The notes beneath the pieces are model-generated. The model made no database searches. It was given only the letters and a program-made list of their open reading frames with translations, and was not told where the DNA came from. A DNA stretch of 8,660 nucleotides, taken from an uncultured Gemmatimonadales bacterium. Lineage in GTDB: Bacteria > Gemmatimonadota > Gemmatimonadetes > Longimicrobiales > Gaopeijiaceae. Shown here piece by piece: positions 1 to 6,791 of the stretch; positions within the stretch are counted from its first letter, which is position 1; every line of letters begins with the position of its first letter. The stretch spans positions 1-8,660 of the forward strand of contig CALJLC010000437.1 of NCBI GenBank assembly GCA_937982605.1. The letters run 5' to 3'. A program made the position numbers and the translations under genes.

Positions 1-1169
1 CGAGGAGCTCGGGCCCGTGCCCCCCGCGGCGACCCCGCCCCCCGCCGGGACGCCGGGCCGGAGGTGGCCGCGACTCCGACGCTCAGGAGCCGGCGGATCT
101 CGGCCGCCCGCTCGTCCGCCCGCTCCGCCGAGACGATCCACGCCGCGTCACCCGACGGTGGGCGGGCGTCGTTCCAGGCGGTCTCGCGGTCCTCGAACGC
201 CGCGAGCAGCGCGGCGCCCACGGCCAGCGGCCGGTCGGCCTCGTCCATCGCGGACAGATCGAGTCGCTCGAGAATCTGGAGCGCCTCGATCGTCGTGGCG
301 CCGGACGCAGGGATGTACGTGCCGATCAGGTCGAGCTCGCCGAAGGCGCCGCGCACGACGAGCGCCGGCTCGGCCGCGAAGGCGGCCAGGTCGGTCGCGG
401 TCACCCACCCGCCGTTCGCGGCCATGTCGGCCGCGATCGCTTGGGCGATCCATCCTTCGTAGAAGACCGACGGTCCTTCGGTGGCGATCGCCCGGAGCAC
501 CCGGGCGAGGTCGGGCTGGCGGAGCGTGTCGCCCGCGGAGAGCGGAGTCCCGTCCGGAGCCAGGAAGATCGCGGCGGCGGCCGGGTGCCGCCCCAGGGAG
601 CCGCGCGCCTCGCGCAGCCGCTCGGCTTCTCCTTCGCTGAGCGGGAAGCCGTGCTCGGCCAGCGCGATCGCGGGCGCGACCACGTCGGCCATGGGCAGCG
701 AGCCGGCGTCGGCGAGGAGGCGGGAGAGCCCGGCGACCGTGCCGGGGATCGCGATGACCCCGTAGCCGTCCTCGACGTCCCCGCCCGCCTCCGGATCGTA
801 GCCGGCCGGGGCCTCCGTCGTGGCGTCGATACCGAAGGCGCGGCCGTCCGGCGTCCGCACCAGGGCCTGCGTCCGGCCACCCATGCCGCTCTGCGTCGGC
901 TCCGTCACCGCCAGCGCGAACGCCGTCGCGACCGCCGCGTCGACGGCGTTGCCTCCCCGGCCGAGGATCAGCGCGCCCACCCGGGTGGCGTACTCCGAAC
1001 CCGAGACGACCATCCCCTCCGACGACGCCGCGGTGCGCCCCGGGGCCGGGCCGGCGCCGATGCGTGCGTGCAGCGCCGCGGTGTCGAGGGCGGCCGGGCC
1101 GTCGGCCGGCGCGCAGCCGGCTGTAGTCAGGAGAAGGGCGAGCAGTCGGAGGCGGGCGCCCCCGCCCAT
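1..1169 (-). CDS. ggt: Gamma-glutamyltransferase-family lipoprotein (partial, C-terminal part beyond the window)
   Basis: Members of this Ntn-hydrolase family transfer or hydrolyse gamma-glutamyl groups, for example of glutathione, outside the cytoplasm after self-cleavage into two subunits. The reading frame stays open from ATG at 1169 to the left edge, about 389 codons. It shows a lipoprotein signal with lipobox TAGC (Cys19), then GMVVSGSEYATRVGALIL (52-69), GGNAVDAAVATAFALAVTEP (72-91), an IPGTVAG turn, and YIPASGATTIEALQILE, matching the family's large subunit in order. The last residues in view (AERADERAAEIRRLLS and a Gly/Ala/Arg-rich stretch) match the linker before the catalytic Thr, so the nucleophile and small subunit lie outside. 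The Arg of the family's D-x-R-E-x-A-P motif is Thr117 here (IDATTEAP), and the Gly-rich GGGGF loop reads GGRTQ. Substrate choice may therefore differ from true glutathione hydrolases. ATG lies 2 bases after the upstream stop, with GGTGAG just before it, so translation is probably coupled. The family is secure; the activity is uncertain. Confidence 0.88.
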   Translation of the reverse strand, partial: MGGGARLRLLALLLTTAGCAPADGPAALDTAALHARIGAGPAPGRTAASSEGMVVSGSEYATRVGALILGRGGNAVDAAVATAFALAVTEPTQSGMGGRTQALVRTPDGRAFGIDATTEAPAGYDPEAGGDVEDGYGVIAIPGTVAGLSRLLADAGSLPMADVVAPAIALAEHGFPLSEGEAERLREARGSLGRHPAAAAIFLAPDGTPLSAGDTLRQPDLARVLRAIATEGPSVFYEGWIAQAIAADMAANGGWVTATDLAAFAAEPALVVRGAFGELDLIGTYIPASGATTIEALQILERLDLSAMDEADRPLAVGAALLAAFEDRETAWNDARPPSGDAAWIVSAERADERAAEIRRLLSVGVAATSGPASRRGAGSPRGARARAP

Positions 1170-1171
1170 GC

Positions 1172-2278
1172 TCACCGACTCACCCGTGCGATCTCGAGGA
1201 TCCGCTGGCGCACCTCGCGCGCCCGCCCCGCCTCCTCGAGCCGCTCCCACATCCGGGCGATCGTCGCCTCGTCGACGAGTCCCGCGACGGTGTTGGCCCA
1301 TCCCTGATCCGACCGGAAGCGCGCGACCGCGTCGATCGCCTCGGCGTCGTACACGTCGACCCCGTCGCCGTCGAGCGCCGGCGCGGGTGCGTCAGGCCGG
1401 AAGTACCCGAGGGCGTGGAGGATGAGCTTGAGCTGCACGACGTCGGCGCCGGAGAACTGCCGGAGCTCCCGGAAGCCGAGCGTCTCCGAGACGGTGTCGT
1501 AGATGCGGCGCACTTCGGCGACGGGCGCAGGGTGCTCGCAGACGTTGATGTCGACGGTGACCCCGTCGGGACGCCGGGACATGCCGGGACGCGGATCCGC
1601 GACGAGAACCGCGGCGGACTGGGTGTCGCCGTGACGCCCGTCGCCGCCGAGACGCTGCCCGGCCATGATCGCTTCGATCATCCGGTCGGCGAGGTGCCGC
1701 GCGGAGCCTTCGCTGGCCTCGAACGCTTCGGCCACGGCGTCCACGACCGCGGTGCTGATGATCGAGTTGCCCTGCACCGCGTAGGTGCCGCCGGCGCGCT
1801 CCGCCACCCAGTCCCCTCGTGCCTCGCCGCCGTACTGGCCCGAACCGGTCCACTGGGCGGAGCGCCCCTGCATGTCGATCACCCCGACCTGACGACGCTC
1901 CCGCCCTTCGTCCGCCGCCACGACTTCGTCGAGCGCGGCCTGCGGGGTCATCCCGCGCTCCAGCCGGTCGAGGAGGTCGACGCCGTACTCGAGGCGCGTC
2001 CCTCCCTGCGTGGCGACCGCGCCCACACCGGGACGGACCCACGGGACCGCGTTGCCGACGCACGGCCGGCGCGTCGTGACCGCGACGCCGGACTCGCCCG
2101 TGCGCGGATCGATGGCGACGATCGAGAAGGTGTGGAAGACGAGGTCGGCGCCCCAGGCGGCGGGCTCCTGCGCGGAGGCCGGCCCGGGAAGGAGCGTCAG
2201 GGAGGCGAGCGAGACGAGGGCCGGCCCGAGGGTCCGCCCGGATGTGCGCGGTGGCGCGGGAATCGTCGGCGGAGCCAC
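1172..2278 (-). CDS. Secreted DUF1028 Ntn-hydrolase-like protein with C-terminal peptidoglycan-binding-like domain
   Basis: The 368-residue protein belongs to the DUF1028 family (COG3342), described as Ntn-hydrolase-like; its substrate is not established. Residues 1-36 form a Sec signal peptide ending ASA before QEP. The DUF1028 core spans about 49-262: HTFSIVAIDPRTGESGVAV (49-67), VPWVRPGVGAVATQ (78-91), RRQVGVIDMQGR (128-139), YAVQGN (166-171), GGDGRHGDTQSAAVLV (211-226) and a closing HPAPVAEVRRIYD. Residues about 276-350 (SGADVVQLKLILHALGYF, then DAEAIDAVARFRSDQGW and LVDEAT) resemble a PG_binding_1 helical repeat. The likely nucleophile, Thr50 in HTFS, lies 13 residues after the predicted signal cleavage, so a second cut would be needed to expose it. 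The start is GTG at 2278, with an 8-base-spaced GGAGG before it; no better start lies nearby. The gene sits 19 bases after the membrane protein gene and 2 bases before the gamma-glutamyltransferase gene, so the three are probably co-transcribed. The family call is firm; the reaction is unknown. Confidence 0.9.
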   Translation of the reverse strand: MAPPTIPAPPRTSGRTLGPALVSLASLTLLPGPASAQEPAAWGADLVFHTFSIVAIDPRTGESGVAVTTRRPCVGNAVPWVRPGVGAVATQGGTRLEYGVDLLDRLERGMTPQAALDEVVAADEGRERRQVGVIDMQGRSAQWTGSGQYGGEARGDWVAERAGGTYAVQGNSIISTAVVDAVAEAFEASEGSARHLADRMIEAIMAGQRLGGDGRHGDTQSAAVLVADPRPGMSRRPDGVTVDINVCEHPAPVAEVRRIYDTVSETLGFRELRQFSGADVVQLKLILHALGYFRPDAPAPALDGDGVDVYDAEAIDAVARFRSDQGWANTVAGLVDEATIARMWERLEEAGRAREVRQRILEIARVSR

Positions 2279-2286
2279 GGAACGGA

Positions 2287-2291
2287 CCTCC
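2287..2291 (-). promoter_or_regulatory. Shine-Dalgarno site that fixes a GTG start
   Basis: GGAGG on the minus strand lies 8 bases before the GTG at 2278, inside the 19-base gap between the membrane protein gene and the DUF1028 gene. It supports GTG as the real start of the DUF1028 protein. Confidence 0.8.
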
Positions 2292-2297
2292 GGAGAA

Positions 2298-4916
2298 TCA
2301 GGGTGGCCGCGGGCGCCCGATCCGGACCGTCGACCGCTGAATCACCCGGTCGCTGCCGGTCGAGGCGTCCGCGACGACGGTTGCGTTGCGGACGAAGAAC
2401 TCGCTGCCGAGTAGCTCGGCGGGACGAAGGTGATGCTCGATCACGTCGAGGGAAACCGTCTGCCCGTCTCCGGCGAAGTGCAGGTCGAAGACGGGCGGCT
2501 CAGCGCGGGCCGACCCCCACCTGCGCACCGCCGTCACCGGCCCCTCGACGCCCACGCCGGCCAGCGTGGCGCCGTCGACGGCGCGGATCCGACCGGCCGA
2601 GCCTCCGGAGAGGCGGAGACCCACGACCTCGGCGCCGAGGCCGGAGCGGACCCGGAGCCGCGCGGTCCACCCGCCCGGCACCTCGGCGGCGTCGAGGAGC
2701 TCGACGGTGGGCGGGGAGAGATCGGCGGCGGCCCCGGCGCCGGCGACGATCCACTCCGTGGCGCGAGGCAGGAGCAGACCGTCGGGGCCCCGCGGCCCTG
2801 TCGGGCCGGGCACCGCCCAGGACCGGGCCCACGACTCGCCCGGGCCTTCGACCGTCAGCCAGGTGCCGGCGATGCGCCGCGTCGGCGCGACGCCCGGGCG
2901 GTCCGTGACGGCGTCCGGGGGTGCATCCTCCGTCGAGGAGGTCGAGTCGACGACGGAGCCGTCGACACGGGCGGGGGTCTCCACGACGACCGTGTCGTCG
3001 ATCAGCAGCGCGAGCGACGTCGGCTCGGGGTGTCGCTCGGGACCCTGGACGCCGGGTAGCGTGGCGCCGACGAGCCCCGCCGCGACGGCGAAGGCGAGCG
3101 CGGGCGTCCACCACGCGCGGCCGGCGAGGAGCCAGTCGCCGAGCGGGAGGATCAAGAGCACGCCGAGGGCGTACGCGATCGCCGGAACGGCGGACGTCGG
3201 CGGAAGGGACGCGGCGATCCACTCGACCGCCGGCACGGTGAGGAGGAGCACCCCGATCGAGAACACGAGCGTCGTCAGCCACGAGAGCCAACCGCCGCGA
3301 TCTTCCGGTGCGGCGACGGCCACGACGGCGCCGCCGACGAGCGCGAGCGCCAGGGCCGGCTGGAGCGTGGCCGCCGCGCCCGGCATCGCGAAGGCGCTCC
3401 ACAGCAGCGCGACGAGGGGCACGGAGAGCGCGCCCACGTGGAGCTCGCCGCGTCCGAAGCGGAGCCGCGCGGCGCCGTAGAGCACCGTCGCACCGCCCAC
3501 GACCGCGGCGAATACCGCCAGGGAGAGCACATCGTCCCGATAGATGACACCGGGCACGTGGCCGTGCTCGGGATGGGCGCCCGACACCGTCTCGGTGAGG
3601 GGCGGATCAACGAGAACAGCCGAGCCGGTCACCGCCGCGCCGAGCACGACGCCCGAGAGCAGCCGGAGCGGGTGCGTGCCCCGGAGGCGCAGCACGAACG
3701 CGAGCCCCAGCCACCCGGCACACAGCGCCAGCGTCGTCCACGGCACCCACCGCCTGGGCCATGTGACGAGGTCGAAGCCCCGGATCGTCGTGAAGGCCTC
3801 GCCGGCCGTCGGGCCCGGCTCCCCGGCGAAGTCGTGCGCGCCCGACGCGCGGAGGAGCTCCAGGAGCTGACCACCCTGATGAGCCATCGTCCGCTCGTCG
3901 ACGCGCGCCGCCGTGTCGAGCGGCCCGGCCCTCCAGGCTCGATCCCCGAGCCCGACCAGCATCCAGCCCGGCACGCCCCGCTCGACGAGCGGATGCAGCG
4001 GCCCGGCGACGTCGCTTCGCGCCGCGGCCTCCGCGGCCAGCGAGCTCGAGACGGGCCGGGAGAGCACGTCGCCGAGTGGCCGGGCGGAGGGCTCGGGCGA
4101 GATCGGCAGGCTCCAGGACGGTCCGGACAGCCCTCGCATGCCCGGTGCCACGAAGAAGGCGATCTCCTCCGCGGCCGGATGCGAGGCGAGAAAGCGACCG
4201 AGCCCGAGACTTCCGATGGCGTCCGGTCCACCCACCGCCCCGGCGTCGGCGAGCACGACCACGACGTCGTTGCGGAGCGGCGGGCCCGCGGCCAGCACGC
4301 GGACCGCCTCCAGCACGACCGCCACGGCCATGCCCGCGTCTCCCGCGCCGGGTGACAGCGGTCCGCTGTCGTAGCGAGCCGCGACGAGGACCGATCCGGT
4401 CGACGCCGAGCCCCTGAGCCGCGCCACGACGTTGCCGGGCGTCGCCACGTCGACCACACCGGCGTGAACGGCCGCCGTGGCCGTGGCAGCCCCCGAGTCG
4501 ACGTCGAGCCCCGACCGGCGGAGGCGATCGGCCAGGTAGTCCCGGACCCGCGCGTGCTCGGGCGAGCCCACCGGGCGGGGGGCGCGCGCCACGTCGACGA
4601 GCTGGGCCATCGCGCGCCCGGACGAGAAGACCGTGTCCGGTCCGTTGGCGGGCGTCGGGGCGGGAAGCAGCCGGGCCGTGCTCGCGGCCCACCACGCGGC
4701 GAGGAGGACGCCCCACGTCGCGAGCCACGTGCGCAGCGCCCGCCCGAGCCCCGACGACGGGGCGGAGGGCCGCGCACCGGCTCTCTCGCCGTCCGGCGAG
4801 CCGTCCGGGCTCGTACCCGCCGGGTCGGTGCCGGAGGCGCGGGAGCCGCTCCGGGTCCGGTACCCGAGCGCGGCCAGATCTTCCTCGCTCAGCCCCAGCT
4901 TGCGCGGATCCATCAT
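2298..4916 (-). CDS. Multi-pass membrane protein with ERMP1-like M28 peptidase fold, probably catalytically dead
   Basis: The 872-residue protein has a charged, Ser/Pro/Gly-rich cytoplasmic N-terminus (1-60) and a membrane helix (about 62-83). An M28 aminopeptidase-like domain follows (about 95-360), then about eight helices between 391 and 620 and a predicted extracytoplasmic C-terminal domain (621-872). One helix, peptidase domain, then eight helices is the ERMP1/Fxna layout. The fold is recognisable from RAPRPVGSPEHARVRDYLADRL, VLVAARYDSGPLSPGAGDAG (177-196) and LDTAARVDERTMAHQGGQLLELL. The zinc site is not intact: the His of AHYDS is Arg181, the catalytic Glu-Glu is Asp224-Ala225, the later acidic ligand aligns with Val257, and the His of YHTxxDT is replaced (WRAGPLDT, 328-335). 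Only Asp183 and Asp193 remain. It may be a pseudopeptidase acting in binding or as a scaffold; repurposed chemistry is possible. ATG-ATG at 4916 and 4913 gives two candidate starts; the frame further upstream holds no ATG, GTG or TTG near the gene. First gene of the minus-strand operon. Confidence 0.85.
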   Translation of the reverse strand: MMDPRKLGLSEEDLAALGYRTRSGSRASGTDPAGTSPDGSPDGERAGARPSAPSSGLGRALRTWLATWGVLLAAWWAASTARLLPAPTPANGPDTVFSSGRAMAQLVDVARAPRPVGSPEHARVRDYLADRLRRSGLDVDSGAATATAAVHAGVVDVATPGNVVARLRGSASTGSVLVAARYDSGPLSPGAGDAGMAVAVVLEAVRVLAAGPPLRNDVVVVLADAGAVGGPDAIGSLGLGRFLASHPAAEEIAFFVAPGMRGLSGPSWSLPISPEPSARPLGDVLSRPVSSSLAAEAAARSDVAGPLHPLVERGVPGWMLVGLGDRAWRAGPLDTAARVDERTMAHQGGQLLELLRASGAHDFAGEPGPTAGEAFTTIRGFDLVTWPRRWVPWTTLALCAGWLGLAFVLRLRGTHPLRLLSGVVLGAAVTGSAVLVDPPLTETVSGAHPEHGHVPGVIYRDDVLSLAVFAAVVGGATVLYGAARLRFGRGELHVGALSVPLVALLWSAFAMPGAAATLQPALALALVGGAVVAVAAPEDRGGWLSWLTTLVFSIGVLLLTVPAVEWIAASLPPTSAVPAIAYALGVLLILPLGDWLLAGRAWWTPALAFAVAAGLVGATLPGVQGPERHPEPTSLALLIDDTVVVETPARVDGSVVDSTSSTEDAPPDAVTDRPGVAPTRRIAGTWLTVEGPGESWARSWAVPGPTGPRGPDGLLLPRATEWIVAGAGAAADLSPPTVELLDAAEVPGGWTARLRVRSGLGAEVVGLRLSGGSAGRIRAVDGATLAGVGVEGPVTAVRRWGSARAEPPVFDLHFAGDGQTVSLDVIEHHLRPAELLGSEFFVRNATVVADASTGSDRVIQRSTVRIGRPRPP

Positions 4917-5027
4917 CGAGGCGTCACCGGGCGTCTCCCGCGCTGTGTAACGGTTCAGGACGGCCGTGGGGGGGCGAGTCGTGCGGTACGTGGCAGGATC
5001 GGTGCCCCGGGGCGCCGGCGGCGCACC

Positions 5028-5033
5028 AAGGTA
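5028..5033 (-). promoter_or_regulatory. Possible -10-like hexamer for the left operon
   Basis: TACCTT on the minus strand is identical to the hexamer before the oxidoreductase gene. It would leave an untranslated leader of about 110 bases before 4916, much longer than the 33-base distance at the two rightward genes. No clear -35 partner is visible. A weak candidate. Confidence 0.3.
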
Positions 5034-5174
5034 CGAGTAACGTGCGGATCGGCCGCGGGCGAACCGCCGGGCAGCCGCGATCGACCGTACTTGTTTTCCG
5101 GGACCGGGATCGGGTGGTCGTATCGGGACGTGCCACTACGGGGGGGATCGTGTTCCCACCGCCTGCCCCTCTTT

Positions 5175-5204
5175 TTGCCTCCCGTCCCCCCCCGGTCCTA
5201 GCTT
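5175..5204 (+). promoter_or_regulatory. Candidate promoter of the cytochrome-monooxygenase gene
   Basis: TTGCCT (5175-5180) and TAGCTT (5199-5204) are separated by 18 bases, and the hexamer ends 33 bases before the ATG at 5238. The same hexamer type with the same 33-base distance precedes the oxidoreductase gene. The spacer contains a run of eight C (5186-5193). Confidence 0.5.
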
Positions 5205-5227
5205 CCGGAGTAGCGGATCACGCCGAC

Positions 5228-5233
5228 AGGAGA
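5228..5233 (+). promoter_or_regulatory. Shine-Dalgarno site
   Basis: AGGAGA lies 4 bases before the ATG at 5238 and supports that start, which is followed directly by a normal Sec signal peptide. Confidence 0.7.
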
Positions 5234-5237
5234 CCCG

Positions 5238-6641
5238 ATGCGAGCCCGACCCGCACCGTTCGCGACCGCGGCGGCGATGACCCTCGCCGCCGTCGCCGCT
5301 CCCGCCGCCGCCCAGGACTACTACGCGGACGTCCGGCCCGTCCTGGTCGAGCGATGCATGGGGTGCCACACCGACGACGGCATCGGATGGTCGATGGAGG
5401 ACGCCGAGGCGACGTACGAGGAGCGCCGGATGATCGCGCGCGCGGTGACCGCGGAGATGATGCCGCCGTGGCTCGCCGAGGCCGGCCATCAGGAGTACCT
5501 CGGCGACCTGTCGCTCGACGCGGACGTGATCGGGCTGGTCGCCGACTGGCGTGACGCGGGCTTCCCCCGGGGCGAGCCGCGGCCCGACCCGGCCCGCCGG
5601 GCCGCGACGTTCACCGCCTTCGAGGCGGACGTGTCCTCGGAGATCCTCCCGGGCGCGTCGTATCTGCCGGCCCAGGACATGGACGACGACTATCGCTGCT
5701 TCGTCGTCGACTGGAACATCTCGGAGCCGACGTACGTGACCGGCTTCCGCACGCTCCCGGGCAACGCCGCCGTGGCGCACCACACCGTCGTCCACGTGGT
5801 CGAGCCCGACATGGTCGAGCGATTCCGCGAGATCGACGACATGACGGAGGGGCCCGGCTACGAGTGCTTCGGCGGCGCGCTCCCCTCGGGCTTCGACTGG
5901 GACGCCTACGAGGCGCGGTACGAGGACGGCCGGCGCGAGCTCGCCAACTCGGAGTGGTGGCTCACGCACTGGGCGCCGGGGATGTACGGCTACCGCTTCC
6001 CCGAAGAGACGGGGATCCTCGTGCGTCCGGGCTCGGGCCTCGTCGTGCAGATGCACTACTACACGAAGGAGGCGCCGAACGAGGCCGACGCCGGCACGCG
6101 CGTCGAGTTCGAGACGGCTCGGTCCGTGACGAAGCCGGCGTTCATGCTCGTCCAGACGCGCAACGACTGGCTGGCGTCCGAGCGGAACGGGTCGATGGTC
6201 ATTCCCGCCGGCGAGATGGCGACGTACTCGCTGACGGACGACCTGGACGACTACGTCGGCTACGCGGCGTACCTGGCCGACGTGGACCGCGAGCGGGTGC
6301 AGGGCTTCGAGATCCACTCGGCCAACCTGCACATGCACGCCTTCGGACACTCCGGCGACATTTCGCTCGAGCACCCGAGCGGACGGATCGAGACGCTGCT
6401 CTCGGTGCCGAAGTGGAACCTCCACTGGCAGCGAGACTTCGCCTTCGCCGAGCCGAAGGTGTTCGACCGCGAGGCGCTCGAGGACGCCCGCCTGCGCGTG
6501 CGCTGCACGTACCGCAACGACACCGACCGGGTCGTGTACGGCGGCTACGGCTCCTTCGACGAGATGTGCTTCAACATGTCGTACGTGGCCGTCCAGGTCG
6601 GGGAGAGCGCAACCGAGGCGGACGGCTCGCGGCGCGACTGA
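5238..6641 (+). CDS. Secreted c-type cytochrome fused to a copper type II (PHM/DBM-like) monooxygenase
   Basis: The 467-residue protein combines an electron-carrying heme domain with a two-domain copper monooxygenase. Residues 1-25 are a Sec signal (AAA before QDYY). The cytochrome part has heme motif CMGCH (40-44) and a probable distal Met in EMMPPW (Met74 or Met75). From about 150 the sequence follows peptidylglycine/dopamine monooxygenases. First-domain copper ligands are HHTVVHVV (His181, His182) and QMHYY (His273). Second-domain ligands are HMHAFG (His365, His367) and SFDEMC (Met443). IPAGE (322-326) matches the conserved IPPGE. Cys423 and Cys444 correspond to a PHM disulfide beside the Met ligand; Cys154 (YRCFV) and Cys210 (ECFGG) probably form another. 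With all six ligands present it should be an active copper enzyme hydroxylating an unknown substrate, and the heme could replace ascorbate as electron source (inference). It has its own promoter candidate and ends before a hairpin region, so it may be transcribed alone. Confidence 0.92.
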   Translation: MRARPAPFATAAAMTLAAVAAPAAAQDYYADVRPVLVERCMGCHTDDGIGWSMEDAEATYEERRMIARAVTAEMMPPWLAEAGHQEYLGDLSLDADVIGLVADWRDAGFPRGEPRPDPARRAATFTAFEADVSSEILPGASYLPAQDMDDDYRCFVVDWNISEPTYVTGFRTLPGNAAVAHHTVVHVVEPDMVERFREIDDMTEGPGYECFGGALPSGFDWDAYEARYEDGRRELANSEWWLTHWAPGMYGYRFPEETGILVRPGSGLVVQMHYYTKEAPNEADAGTRVEFETARSVTKPAFMLVQTRNDWLASERNGSMVIPAGEMATYSLTDDLDDYVGYAAYLADVDRERVQGFEIHSANLHMHAFGHSGDISLEHPSGRIETLLSVPKWNLHWQRDFAFAEPKVFDREALEDARLRVRCTYRNDTDRVVYGGYGSFDEMCFNMSYVAVQVGESATEADGSRRD

Positions 6642-6661
6642 CCCGTCCGCGCGGTCACCAC

Positions 6662-6676
6662 GAGCGACCGTCGCTC
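6662..6676 (+). terminator. Small perfect hairpin upstream of the main terminator hairpin
   Basis: GAGCGA and TCGCTC pair perfectly around a 3-base CCG loop, 20 bases after the monooxygenase stop codon and one base before the larger hairpin. It may help transcription stop or protect the mRNA end. Confidence 0.4.
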
Positions 6677-6677
6677 T

Positions 6678-6713
6678 CGTCGCCCCCGTCGGTTCCGACC
6701 GGTGGGGGCGACG
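6678..6713 (+). terminator. Strong GC-rich stem-loop, probable terminator of the monooxygenase gene
   Basis: The arm CGTCGCCCCC pairs perfectly with GGGGGCGACG. Six further pairs inside (two of them G-U) close on a TCCG loop, giving a 16-pair stem with a 4-base loop. No T-tract follows, so it is not a classic intrinsic terminator, but U-less hairpins are common in high-GC genomes. It separates the monooxygenase gene from the oxidoreductase gene. Confidence 0.6.
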
Positions 6714-6730
6714 TGCGTTGCGTCCCGTCC

Positions 6731-6758
6731 TGTTCAGAGCGTGCCCGGCGCCTACCTT
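6731..6758 (+). promoter_or_regulatory. Candidate promoter of the oxidoreductase-DUF1080 pair
   Basis: TACCTT (6753-6758) ends 33 bases before the GTG start at 6792, the same distance as TAGCTT before the monooxygenase gene. TGTTCA (6731-6736), 16 bases upstream, is a possible but poor -35 partner. The site lies after the terminator hairpin, which fits an independent transcript. Confidence 0.45.
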
Positions 6759-6791
6759 GTCCTCCCCGCTTCTCTCGACGGATGGGCTGCC

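Larger units (their letters stand above)
4917..5237. other. Divergent intergenic region, 321 bases
   Basis: This gap separates the left operon (minus strand, from 4916) and the cytochrome-monooxygenase gene (plus strand, from 5238), so both promoters should lie here. Visible items are a TTGCCT/TAGCTT promoter candidate facing right (5175-5204), a TACCTT hexamer facing left (5028-5033), runs of seven G (4968-4974, 5140-5146) and of eight C (5186-5193), and a GC-palindromic patch near 5001-5027. I see no convincing gene, RNA or operator in it; short frames across it lack protein character. Confidence 0.6.

Noticed and set aside
1415..2908. Long plus-strand frame (497 codons) over the DUF1028 and membrane protein genes
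   Set aside because: Low-complexity Arg/Gly/Pro composition; the opposite strand has convincing domains, a signal peptide and a ribosome site.
2298..4916. Assigning the membrane protein as an active M28 metallopeptidase
   Set aside because: Fold and topology fit, but most zinc ligands and the catalytic Glu are replaced, so an activity call is not supported.
5001..5027. GC-rich palindromic patch (GGTGC...GCACC with CCCCGGGG inside) as an operator or RNA hairpin
   Set aside because: Pairing is broken and ambiguous, and such patches are expected by chance at this GC content.
4924..5136. Small 70-codon minus-strand frame in the divergent region
   Set aside because: It is Arg/Pro-rich without domain, signal peptide or good ribosome site, and occupies the promoter region.
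6702..6791. Upstream GTG start for the oxidoreductase, adding 30 residues
   Set aside because: It lies inside the terminator stem-loop and upstream of the promoter hexamer. It would also bury the twin-arginine signal, which should be near the N-terminus.
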